In this document: in pieces, positions 7,580 to 14,312 of the stretch
Layout: each line of letters begins with the position of its first letter
Numbering within the stretch: position 1 is the stretch's first letter
From: an uncultured bacterium
GTDB lineage: Bacteria > Pseudomonadota > Alphaproteobacteria > Sphingomonadales > Sphingomonadaceae
Reading direction: 5' to 3'
Assembly (NCBI GenBank): GCA_903884945.1
Contig: CAISGR010000281.1
Span: 1-36,267, forward strand
DNA: 36,267 bases
Made by a program: the position numbers and the translations under genes
The notes under the pieces: generated by a model
What the model was told of the DNA's origin: nothing
Databases searched by the model: none
The model's input: the letters and a program-made list of their open reading frames with translations, nothing else

Positions 7580-8794
7580 TCAGTTCGCCGTCGCTTCGGA
7601 GGCCGGTGGGGCGCTGTCCGGCTGCGAGGTCGGCATCGTATCCGCCGCCCGCGGCTTCATCACGATCGTCCTGGCGTTCACCGCCATGCCCGGCTGCAGC
7701 GTCGTGATCCCTTCCACCACCACCTTGTCCGTGGGGCCGAGCCCGGTCTTCACGACCCGCAGGCCCTCCACCTGCGGGCCCGTCTCGACCGGGCGCGGCG
7801 CCGCCTTGCCATCCTTGCCGACGACATAGACGAGCTTGCGCGTCTGATCGGTGATGATCGCCTCGTCGGGCACGAGCATCGCGCGGTAATGGCCCGAGCC
7901 GAGCAGGCGGGCGCGGCCGAACATGCCGGGGGTGAGGAAGCCATCGGGGTTGGCGATCACGGCATGCGCGCGGATCGTGCCCGAATTGGTATCGATCGCA
8001 TTGTCGACGAACTCCATCCGGCCGTGCCAGCGAAAGCCGGTCTCGTCGGCGAGCTGGACTTCGACCGGGTTGGGCGTGTTGCGCGAGGAGCCGCGCTCGC
8101 CGGTGCGATCCTGCCGGAGATATTTCAGATAGAAGCTCTCCGCGCCCTCGAACGAGAACCAGATCGGATCAGTCGAGACGACACGGGTGAGCACGGTCGT
8201 GCCTTCGGTCGCGAAATTGCCCTTCGACACGCGGCGATCCGAGACCAGTCCCGTGATCGGCGAGCGGACGGTGGTGAAGCCGAGGTTCAGCTGCGCGTTG
8301 CGCACATTGGCCTGACCCGCCGCGAGATCGGCGGCGGCGCTGCGCACATTGGCCTGCTTGGTCTCATATTCTTCCTTGCTGATCGCCTGGGCGGCGAGCA
8401 GCTTGTCGGCGCGGGCAAGCTCCGATCGGGCATTGATCAGCGCGGCATTGGCCTTGGCGGCCTGCGCCTGCGCCTGGGCCAGCGCGGCGGCATAGGGGCG
8501 CGGATCGATGGTGAACAGCGGCTGGCCGGCGCGCACGCGCTGGCCATTGGTGAAGAGGATGCGATCGATTGTGCCCGAGACGCGCGGACGCAGTTCCACA
8601 TCCTGGATCGCCTCGAACCGGCCGACATATTCGTCCCAATCGACCACGTCGCGTTGCAGCGGCGCGGCGACGCTGACCTGGGGCAGCGGCGGCGCCGGCT
8701 TCTTATTGCCACCCGAGCAGGCGGAGAGGGCAAGGGCGGACAAGGCGAGAGCGGCAGGGGCAAGCGAAACCGGCCAGCGAAAGGCAATCTGCAT
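7580..8794 (-). CDS. RND efflux periplasmic adaptor (membrane fusion protein)
   Basis: The 404-residue product starts at ATG 8794 behind AAGGGGA; the frame remains open further upstream but that part has no protein-like character. A lipoprotein signal peptide ends in LSACSGG (Cys about 26). The chain then shows the adaptor order: lipoyl half (FEAIQDVELRPRVSGTIDRILFTNGQRVRAGQPLFTIDPRPY), a coiled-coil hairpin rich in Ala/Gln/Arg, the second lipoyl half (TTVRSPITGLVSDRRVSKGNF), a beta-barrel (TIRAHAVIANPDGFLTPGMFGRARL) and a membrane-proximal domain. It links the pump at 4396-7575 to the OprM-like channel. First gene of the operon; the C-terminal tail is Ser/Ala/Pro-rich. Confidence 0.95.
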   Translation of the reverse strand: MQIAFRWPVSLAPAALALSALALSACSGGNKKPAPPLPQVSVAAPLQRDVVDWDEYVGRFEAIQDVELRPRVSGTIDRILFTNGQRVRAGQPLFTIDPRPYAAALAQAQAQAAKANAALINARSELARADKLLAAQAISKEEYETKQANVRSAAADLAAGQANVRNAQLNLGFTTVRSPITGLVSDRRVSKGNFATEGTTVLTRVVSTDPIWFSFEGAESFYLKYLRQDRTGERGSSRNTPNPVEVQLADETGFRWHGRMEFVDNAIDTNSGTIRAHAVIANPDGFLTPGMFGRARLLGSGHYRAMLVPDEAIITDQTRKLVYVVGKDGKAAPRPVETGPQVEGLRVVKTGLGPTDKVVVEGITTLQPGMAVNARTIVMKPRAADTMPTSQPDSAPPASEATAN

Positions 8795-9214
8795 CGGCGG
8801 CTCATCCCCTTTTTTGCGCCAGCGTTTTCGGACGTCCTCTCGAGAATGGTTCCTGGGTCTTTCCCGCCCGGCGCGCGCATTCGCACATAAGATGTTAATA
8901 TGAGTCATGTTTTGCAAGGGCGAACGGGCGAATTCGCGTGGGATCGCTGCCCTAAATTGATAGAATGACCGATAAAAATTCTTTCGGTGGCATATTGTGC
9001 GCCTGCGTGCCCCGTCCGCGTGCGTTGGCGCGGCGATGGGTGCTCCGCGTTGGGAAAGGGGCCAGGCATGACGAGGCGGCGAACCACCTCGACCCGAACG
9101 ACACGCGTCGTCCGTGCGGCGCCGGCTGTGGCGCTTGAGCCGGTGAACCATCGATTCCAGGCGTCGTACGAAAATCTGCGGTGACAACACGGTAGGCCGG
9201 CCTATCTCGACAAT
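8795..9214. other. Divergent intergenic region between RND operon and SMR gene
   Basis: These 420 bases separate two divergent drug-efflux units and contain no convincing gene. An AT-richer segment (8890-8995) probably holds the promoters. In it, ACCGA/TCGGT (8968-8972, 8984-8988) and AGAAT/ATTCT (8962-8966, 8977-8981) form short overlapping inverted repeats that could bind a repressor encoded elsewhere. A 38-codon frame with a purine-rich leader starts at ATG 9068 but shows no protein-like pattern. Confidence 0.4.
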
Positions 9215-9544
9215 ATGCCCTATCTTTTTCTTGCCCTGGCCATCGTATCGGAAGTCACGGCCACTTCCTTCATGAAGCTGTCCGATGGCTTCACCCGCCC
9301 GATACCGTCGATCGTGACCGCGATCGGCTACGCCTTGGCATTCTATTTTCTGTCGCTGACATTGCGGACGATCCCGACCGGCGTTGCCTATGCCCTTTGG
9401 TCGGGGGCGGGCATCGTGCTGATCACCGGGATCGCCTGGATTTTCCAGGGCCAGAAGCTCGACGCCGCCGCCCTTGTCGGGATGGGGTTCATCCTGGCCG
9501 GCGTGATCATCATGAACGGCTTTTCCAACACTGCCCCGCATTAG
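9215..9544 (+). CDS. Small multidrug resistance (SMR) exporter, EmrE/Qac type
   Basis: The 109-residue protein has four predicted transmembrane helices. The essential membrane-embedded glutamate of SMR exporters is in LALAIVSEVTATSFMK (Glu14). Other family hallmarks are AFYFLSLTLRTIPTGVAYALWSGAG in TM2-3 and GQKLDAAALVGMGFILAGV before and in TM4. It should work as a dual-topology dimer exchanging protons for quaternary-ammonium or guanidinium-type cations. The YALWSGAG pattern points to the Qac (promiscuous) rather than the Gdx (guanidinium) subgroup. A ribosome-binding site is weak. It is a single-gene unit, divergent from the RND operon. Confidence 0.95.
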   Translation: MPYLFLALAIVSEVTATSFMKLSDGFTRPIPSIVTAIGYALAFYFLSLTLRTIPTGVAYALWSGAGIVLITGIAWIFQGQKLDAAALVGMGFILAGVIIMNGFSNTAPH

Positions 9545-9617
9545 GCGAAGGATTGCGGTGACGGAAATCGTTTCGACTGCGATCCGGTGTGATCGCGGCA
9601 GCAAGCCACGATGACCT

Positions 9618-9648
9618 AAGTAATGTTACGTATGCGTATCCATTACTT
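9618..9648. promoter_or_regulatory. Long near-perfect dyad upstream of the GGDEF-EAL gene
   Basis: AAGTAATG (9618-9625) and CATTACTT (9641-9648) are perfect complements. Inside them TACG/CGTA (9627-9630, 9635-9638) continues the symmetry around the loop TATG. The element lies 66 bases before the start of the cyclic-di-GMP gene and about 70 bases after the SMR stop. There is no T run, so an operator for a dimeric regulator is more likely than a terminator. Confidence 0.55.
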
Positions 9649-9714
9649 CGGAAAATCATGCTTTGCGCCGTCGGACTCAAGCTTTGTTAATCGTGTCGGG
9701 ATATCGCAGGGTCT

Positions 9715-11670
9715 ATGGGTTCATCAGTCTTCTTCTCAAGTCGGCTTTCGCCAAGCCTCAAGAAAGAACTTCAAGCAGAGCAGTTTCAAATCCTGAAGAC
9801 CCAGATTCCGCTGCTCTATGCGGTCCTTACGGTCAACACCTGCATTCTCGCCTCGTCGATCCAAGGCCTCGTGCCGGCAAGTCTCTCGCTTGCCGCGCCA
9901 GCGGTTTTCCTGTCGCTGATCGTCCTTCGGGTGACGGTGTGGTTGGTCAGGGGCAAGATCAGCCCCGATGCGGCGCAGGTGAGTCGTTACCTGACGGGCA
10001 CGACGATCGTCGCCTCCGTCGTGGCGGCGGGACTGGGCCTGTGGAGTATCATATTGCTCAACTCGGGGGTGGGCACCCGACCGTTCGTGGCGATGTTCAT
10101 CGCGCTCGGGTCGGTCGCCTGCGCCTTCTGCCTCGCCAGCCTGCCCCGTGCCGCCTTCGCGACCATCCTGTTTGCGACCACCCCCGTAATTGTCGCGCTG
10201 CTGATCGCGGGCGATCACGAGCAATTCACCACGGGGCTGAACCTGTTGCTGATCTTCGGGCTGATCCTGCGGCTGGTCAGCCACCACTATCATCACCTCG
10301 TGGACCAGGTGATCCTGCATTCCAAGGTTCGCGTGCTGGCCTATACCGATCACCTGACGGGCCTGCCGAACCGCGCGTTGTTCGCCGAGCGGCTCCAGTC
10401 CTCGCTGAAAGAGGCAGGGGCGGCGGGCGCGCATGTCGGCCTGATCATTCTCGACGTCGATCATTTCAAGACCGTCAACGATTCCATGGGCCATGCCGCC
10501 GGGGATGCCCTGTTGAAGGAGATCGGGGGGCGCCTGCGCCGTAGTGCGCCTGCCGGGGCTACGGTCGCGCGGCTCGGTGGTGACGAGTTCGCGATCATCC
10601 TGCCCGGTCTGAGCGCGGCGGAAGCCAATCTGGAGACCGTCAGGGCTGCCTTGAAGGACCTGGAGATGCCGATCCCGTTCGACGAGCAGATCCTCGATGC
10701 GCATGTCAGCGCGGGGGCCGCGATGTGGCCGACGGACAGCGCGGATGCCGACGATCTGCTCAAGAGCGCTGATCTTGCCCTTTACGCCGCCAAGGCAGTC
10801 GGGGGGGGCGCAATCCGGGGCTTCCGCACCGCGATGCGCGAAAATGTCCGCCGCAAGACGACAATGCTGTCGGAAGCGCGGGGCGCGCTGAACGACGATC
10901 GCATCGTCCCTTTCTATCAGCCCAAGGTGCGGCTGGCGACGGGCGAGGTGGTCGGGTTCGAGGCGCTGCTGCGATGGCATCATCCGCTCAACGGGCTGCA
11001 ATATCCGCGGTCGATCGGTGCCGCGCTCGAGGACAAGGAACTCGCCGCGCACCTCACCGATCGGATGATGGACAGCGTGTTTGCCGATATGCGCGGCTGG
11101 CTGCAGTCGGGCGTGCCGTTCGGCAAGATCGCGATCAACGGCGCGGCAGCCGATTTCTTTCGCGGCGAGCTGGCCGAACGCGTGCTCGAGCGGCTCGATC
11201 GCTTCGGCATCCCGCCCGAGCGTCTCGAACTGGAAGTCACCGAATCCGTCTTTTTCGGTCGCCGCGCGGAGAGCGGGGTGCGGACGCTCAACGCGCTCAA
11301 CCGCGCCGGGGTGACGATCGCGCTCGACGATTTCGGTACCGGCTACGCCTCGCTCACCCATCTCAAGCAATTCCCGGTCGACGTGCTGAAGATCGACCGG
11401 TCGTTCGTCTCGAAACTGACCGACAATGACGGGGAAGAGGATGCCGTGATCGTCGGCGCGGTGCTCAACCTCGCGCATAATCTGGGGATCGTCACCGTTG
11501 CCGAAGGAATCGAGACGATCGCCCAGCGCAATTATCTTCGGCGCAAGGGGTGCGATCTCGGGCAGGGATATCTGTTCAGTCGCGCGGTGGCGGCAAGCCG
11601 GGTGCCGGGGCTGGTCAGCCGGCGTTTCCTGATCGATGCGGGAGGCGAGGTGCTGCAGGCGAAGGCCTGA
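9715..11670 (+). CDS. Membrane-bound GGDEF-EAL cyclic-di-GMP enzyme
   Basis: The 651-residue protein has about five or six N-terminal transmembrane helices (residues about 30-200) forming an unrecognised membrane sensor. It continues with a GGDEF domain (intact GGDEF at 288-292 within ARLGGDEF) and an EAL domain (EAL at 416-418 in FEALLRWHHP; ELEVTES; DDFGTGYAS; LKIDRSF; VAEGIE). All residues usually needed for phosphodiesterase metal binding appear present. The GGDEF domain lacks the RxxD inhibitory site: the equivalent four residues are PAGA. It could therefore make and degrade cyclic-di-GMP, or the GGDEF part may be a GTP-binding regulator of the EAL part. ATG 9715 has a modest CAGGG. It is convergent with rtcR. 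Confidence 0.95.
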   Translation: MGSSVFFSSRLSPSLKKELQAEQFQILKTQIPLLYAVLTVNTCILASSIQGLVPASLSLAAPAVFLSLIVLRVTVWLVRGKISPDAAQVSRYLTGTTIVASVVAAGLGLWSIILLNSGVGTRPFVAMFIALGSVACAFCLASLPRAAFATILFATTPVIVALLIAGDHEQFTTGLNLLLIFGLILRLVSHHYHHLVDQVILHSKVRVLAYTDHLTGLPNRALFAERLQSSLKEAGAAGAHVGLIILDVDHFKTVNDSMGHAAGDALLKEIGGRLRRSAPAGATVARLGGDEFAIILPGLSAAEANLETVRAALKDLEMPIPFDEQILDAHVSAGAAMWPTDSADADDLLKSADLALYAAKAVGGGAIRGFRTAMRENVRRKTTMLSEARGALNDDRIVPFYQPKVRLATGEVVGFEALLRWHHPLNGLQYPRSIGAALEDKELAAHLTDRMMDSVFADMRGWLQSGVPFGKIAINGAAADFFRGELAERVLERLDRFGIPPERLELEVTESVFFGRRAESGVRTLNALNRAGVTIALDDFGTGYASLTHLKQFPVDVLKIDRSFVSKLTDNDGEEDAVIVGAVLNLAHNLGIVTVAEGIETIAQRNYLRRKGCDLGQGYLFSRAVAASRVPGLVSRRFLIDAGGEVLQAKA

Positions 11671-11672
11671 CG

Positions 11673-11696
11673 GGCAGGTCCGGCCGGCGACCTGCC
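11673..11696. terminator. GC hairpin between convergent genes, weak terminator candidate
   Basis: GGCAGGTC/GACCTGCC (11673-11680, 11689-11696) forms an 8-bp stem directly after the GGDEF-EAL stop and 11 bases after the end of rtcR on the other strand. No U-run follows in either direction, so it may only stabilise 3' ends. Confidence 0.4.
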
Positions 11697-11707
11697 GAGG
11701 ACGGCAA

Positions 11708-13300
11708 TCACGCCGCGAGTTGAGCCCATTCCAGCCCGAACCGTGCGAGATATTTCCGCAGCCGGTCCGCGTCGTTCGATGAGGTCCGCCGCGCCCGCGA
11801 TGCCGCGAACAGCGCCCTTCCGGCTTCGGACAGCGAGCGGCTACGTCGGCACACCGCGACGACATGGGCGAGCTGCACGCGGTCGAACGGGTCGAGTTCG
11901 TCCAGCGCCCCGTCATCGAGCAAGGCCTCCAGCCCGTCGTCTACCGCCGCGCTTTCCGACGCCCAAAGCCGGGTGAGGCGTGCGATTTCGGCTTCGGCGC
12001 ACGCGCTGTCGATCCGGCCCTTGGGAGAGAAGGTCGCCATGCGCGTGACGCTCGCCGCGAGATCGCGGAAATTGCCGGCCCAGCGCCCGCCCGCACCCGT
12101 TGCGAAGGCAAGATAGCGCTCGCGCGCTTCCTTGTTGAAGGTCACGCGCGCGCCCTCGCGTTCGGCGAAACGGTCGAGCTCGTAGTCGAGATTGGGCTCG
12201 ATATCCTCGCGACGGTCAGCCAGCCCGGGAAGCGCGAAGGTCCACAGGTTGAGCCGCGCATAGAGGTCGTCGCGGAAATGCCCTTCCGCCACGGCGCGAC
12301 CGAGATCGCGGTTGGTGCCGGCGATCAGCTGGAAGTCGGACGCTGCCTCCTTGTCGGCGCCGACGGGAAGGAAGCGCTTGTCCTCGATCGCGCGCAGGAT
12401 CATCGCCTGCTCGTCGATGCCGAGCTCGCCGATCTCGTCGAGGAACAGCATGCCGGTGTCGGCGGTGCGCAACAGCCCGGGGCGATCGGCGGCCGCGCCG
12501 GTGAAGGCGCCGCGCTTGTGGCCGAACAGGGCGGACATCGCGCCGTCCCCCTTCAGGGTCGCGCAGTTCACCTCGACGAACGGGCCGACAACCTGATGCT
12601 TGACGCGCTTCAGCTCATAGATGCGCCGCGCGAGCTGGCTCTTGCCGGCGCCCGTGGGGCCGATCAGCAGCACCGGCGCGCGGCTGCGCACCGCGACCTG
12701 CTCGATCTCGTCGATCAGATGGTTGAAGGCCGCGTTCCTGGTATCGATGCCCGATTTCAGGAAGGACGTACTCTCGGCACTGTCGGCAGCGAAGCGGGTG
12801 GCGATGCTGTCGTAGCGCGAGAGATCGAGGTCGATGATGTTCCAGCTGCCGGGCGCACCCGTCGGCATGCCGCGCTGGGGCTGGGTCTGAAGCAGGCGGC
12901 CGGGGAGGTAATGTGCCTCGGTCAGCAGGAAGAGGCAGATCTGCGCGACATGGGTGCCGGTGGTGATGTGGATCAGATAATCCTCGGCCTCCGGATCGAA
13001 CGGATAGGCACGCGCGAAGTCGAGCAGCTTGCCATAGACCTCCTCGAAATCCCACGGATCATTCAGATTGAGCACGCGCTTGTCGACGGTCGTCTCGGGC
13101 GAGACGCTGGCGATGTCGTCGGCGATGTACTCGGCGAGGCGCGTATGGGCGCTGCCGTGAAGCATCACGAAGCGATCGACGCGCAGATCCTCATGCATGG
13201 TGAGCCCGACCGACGGCCGCCACTTGTTCCAGCGCGAGGGGCCGAACTTGCTCGCGTCGAGGGTCGAGCCGAGGAATCCGATGACGGTGAGCGGTTTCAT
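11708..13300 (-). CDS. rtcR: RtcR, sigma-54 dependent activator of RNA repair
   Basis: The 530-residue protein has the RtcR architecture. An N-terminal CARF-like sensor (residues 1-180; TVIGFLGSTLD and LIHITTGTHVAQICLFLLTEA) is followed by an AAA+ domain with Walker A GPTGAGKS (214-221), the sigma-54 contact loop GAFTGA (264-269) and Walker B LFLDEI (285-290), and a C-terminal DNA-binding part (DADRLRKYLARFGLEW). In enterobacteria RtcR is kept off by its CARF domain and is switched on by RNA damage products, with tRNA fragments implicated; it then activates rtcBA transcription from a -24/-12 promoter. Such a promoter faces the other way at 14105-14120. The ATG at 13300 overlaps the stop of the zinc-ribbon gene (ATGA), implying a two-gene operon. 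Confidence 0.95.
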   Translation of the reverse strand: MKPLTVIGFLGSTLDASKFGPSRWNKWRPSVGLTMHEDLRVDRFVMLHGSAHTRLAEYIADDIASVSPETTVDKRVLNLNDPWDFEEVYGKLLDFARAYPFDPEAEDYLIHITTGTHVAQICLFLLTEAHYLPGRLLQTQPQRGMPTGAPGSWNIIDLDLSRYDSIATRFAADSAESTSFLKSGIDTRNAAFNHLIDEIEQVAVRSRAPVLLIGPTGAGKSQLARRIYELKRVKHQVVGPFVEVNCATLKGDGAMSALFGHKRGAFTGAAADRPGLLRTADTGMLFLDEIGELGIDEQAMILRAIEDKRFLPVGADKEAASDFQLIAGTNRDLGRAVAEGHFRDDLYARLNLWTFALPGLADRREDIEPNLDYELDRFAEREGARVTFNKEARERYLAFATGAGGRWAGNFRDLAASVTRMATFSPKGRIDSACAEAEIARLTRLWASESAAVDDGLEALLDDGALDELDPFDRVQLAHVVAVCRRSRSLSEAGRALFAASRARRTSSNDADRLRKYLARFGLEWAQLAA

Positions 13301-13956
13301 GAGATACCTTCGCCGAGCGCGCGTTCACGCAATATCCCGAGGGCGTGCAGTACGCGCGGGCGCGCACTGGCCAGCTTCATCCAGCGTGGCAGGCGCGATA
13401 CCATCGACCAGTGATAGGGCTGGGTCGAGCGCTCACGCAGCGTCGCACCGAGCCAGGCCGCGAGCAGCTCGATATGCTGCGGATTCCACGCCCACAGAAT
13501 ATCCTGTCCGACCGGCTCGATGAGGAAAAGCGGCAGATCGAAATAGGGATCATAGCCTTCGCGCCAATCATGCCCAGCGGGCGTCGCCGGAAACAGCGTG
13601 ATATGGTTGCAGCCGGCGCACCGCACCCGCACAGTCAGCCCAGTACTGCCCCTTGATGCTGCCATTCGCCTCCCACGTGCCACATCGCGCCCACAATGAC
13701 CGCAGCGTGGCCGGTTCAGCGCGATCGTTGCAGTGCGGGTCTTCGCTGCGGCGAACGCGTCAGCATCGCGATGGGAGAATCCGCAATGCCGACAGCTCAA
13801 ATTTGCGACTTCGCCACCAGGACGCCAGCAGTTACGCGGCGGCTGCACGCGCGCGGACCGGTCGCATCGCGGGCATCGCACCCAGATCGCGCCGGGCAAC
13901 GTCAACAAAACGTTATTGGGTTCGCGCTGACGTCGAGCGATGGAAGTGGCCGGCAT
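13297..13956 (-). CDS. Zinc-ribbon protein coupled to rtcR
   Basis: The 219-residue product carries four CxxC pairs: CPRC (about residue 28), CRHC (about 55), CGHC (about 86) and CAGC (about 113). These could make two zinc ribbons that each use two pairs. The C-terminal half lacks cysteines and includes FLIEPVGQDILWAWNPQHIELLAAWLGATLRE, a pattern I recognise from uncharacterised bacterial zinc-ribbon proteins. The function is unknown. Zinc ribbons often bind nucleic acid, and the ATGA overlap with rtcR (13297-13300) makes a role in RNA-damage sensing or repair plausible but unproven. The start at ATG 13956 has only a weak ribosome-binding site. It is the first gene leftwards from the control region shared with the repair operon. 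Confidence 0.8.
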   Translation of the reverse strand: MPATSIARRQREPNNVLLTLPGAIWVRCPRCDRSARVQPPRNCWRPGGEVANLSCRHCGFSHRDADAFAAAKTRTATIALNRPRCGHCGRDVARGRRMAASRGSTGLTVRVRCAGCNHITLFPATPAGHDWREGYDPYFDLPLFLIEPVGQDILWAWNPQHIELLAAWLGATLRERSTQPYHWSMVSRLPRWMKLASARPRVLHALGILRERALGEGIS

Positions 13957-13968
13957 AGTCTATACCAT

Positions 13969-13986
13969 AGGATAAATTACTATCCT
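13969..13986. promoter_or_regulatory. AGGATA/TATCCT dyad, candidate upstream activator site
   Basis: AGGATA (13969-13974) and TATCCT (13981-13986) form a perfect inverted repeat with 6 bases between, flanked by two direct copies of ATACCAT (13962-13968 and 13992-13998). It lies about 145 bases upstream of the predicted start of the sigma-54 transcript, a normal distance for an enhancer-binding protein, and also in the 5' leader of the divergent rtcR operon. RtcR binding is inferred. Confidence 0.45.
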
Positions 13987-13996
13987 GATCGATACC

Positions 13997-14002
13997 ATTA
14001 TA
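13997..14002 (-). promoter_or_regulatory. TATAAT -10 element of the zinc-ribbon/rtcR operon
   Basis: On the minus strand this is a consensus TATAAT, about 40 bases before the ATG at 13956. No good -35 at standard spacing was found. It would give low constitutive transcription of the sensor operon. Confidence 0.4.
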
Positions 14003-14104
14003 CAGCAGGCGCCACAAGGCATCGACTGCCAGTATCAACGTCGTGTGAATTAAATATAATTTTTTCGGCATGTTAGCGTAGTGCCGCATGGCTTTCCGCG
14101 AAAC

Positions 14105-14120
14105 TGGCACGCGCTCTGCA
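14105..14120 (+). promoter_or_regulatory. Sigma-54 (-24/-12) promoter of the RNA-repair operon
   Basis: TGGCACG-N4-CTGCA matches the consensus TGGCACG-N4-TTGCA with one change. The invariant GG (14106-14107) and GC (14118-14119) are 10 bases apart as required. Transcription should start near 14131. It faces the tRNA-like RNA, rsr, the Y-RNA array and rtcBA, and the activator RtcR is encoded next door. Confidence 0.85.
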
Positions 14121-14131
14121 ATACCCAACAT

Positions 14132-14201
14132 GTCCAGCCGGTTCGTCGAACATCCGGCAGGACGGCGCGGTGAGGGGCGGTCGGAATGGGCCGGCCGCCC
14201 C
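14132..14201 (+). other. Structured 5' leader of the repair operon
   Basis: Directly after the predicted transcription start, GTCC.GCCGG-TTCG pairs with CGAA-CCGGC.GGAC (14132-14163, with an A.A mismatch and a CAT bulge). A second hairpin GGGGCGG/CCGCCCC (14174-14180, 14195-14201) follows. No reading frame is convincing here. The hairpins could protect the 5' end or present a processing site before the tRNA-like element. Confidence 0.5.
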
Positions 14202-14222
14202 GGATCGCAACCGAGACAATAT

Positions 14223-14299
14223 CAGGGCGTAGCTCAGGCGCGCAGAGCACCGGTCTTGGGCACCGGGGGTCGTTGGTTCAAATCCAGCCGCCCTGACCA
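14223..14299 (+). tRNA. tRNA-Pro(UGG)-like RNA at the head of the repair operon, CCA encoded
   Basis: The 77 bases fold as a complete cloverleaf in normal order. The acceptor is CAGGGCG/CGCCCTG with A73 and encoded CCA, the D stem GCTC/GAGC, the anticodon stem CCGGT/ACCGG with loop CTTGGGC (anticodon UGG), the variable loop GGGTC, and the T arm GTTGG/CCAGC with loop TTCAAAT. C1-G72, A73, G35 and G36 match proline identity features. However the D loop (AGGCGCGCA) lacks a proper G18-G19 pair, so the elbow would be weak. It sits 92 bases after the sigma-54 start and its 3' end abuts the rsr ribosome-binding site (GAAGGA, 14300-14305). It may be a tRNA mimic or decoy rather than a decoding tRNA. 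Confidence 0.65.
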
Positions 14300-14312
14300 G
14301 AAGGACAAGACG

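Noticed and set aside
4669..7707. Long plus-strand frames opposite the RND pump
   Set aside because: They are low-complexity Arg/Asp/His-rich translations mirrored from the pump gene, with no ribosome-binding sites.
8798..9604. N-terminal extension of the RND adaptor frame and a 38-codon frame at 9068
   Set aside because: The extension overlaps the SMR gene antisense and precedes the lipoprotein signal; the short frame is Arg/Thr-rich without recognisable features.
9736..11916. Very long open frame on the minus strand opposite the GGDEF-EAL gene
   Set aside because: It is a GC-bias shadow: the plus-strand frame has clear domain motifs, the minus-strand product has none.
14088..14312. Longer start for the rsr remnant at ATG 14088
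   Set aside because: It would place the sigma-54 promoter and the tRNA-like RNA inside the coding region; homology starts at 14313.
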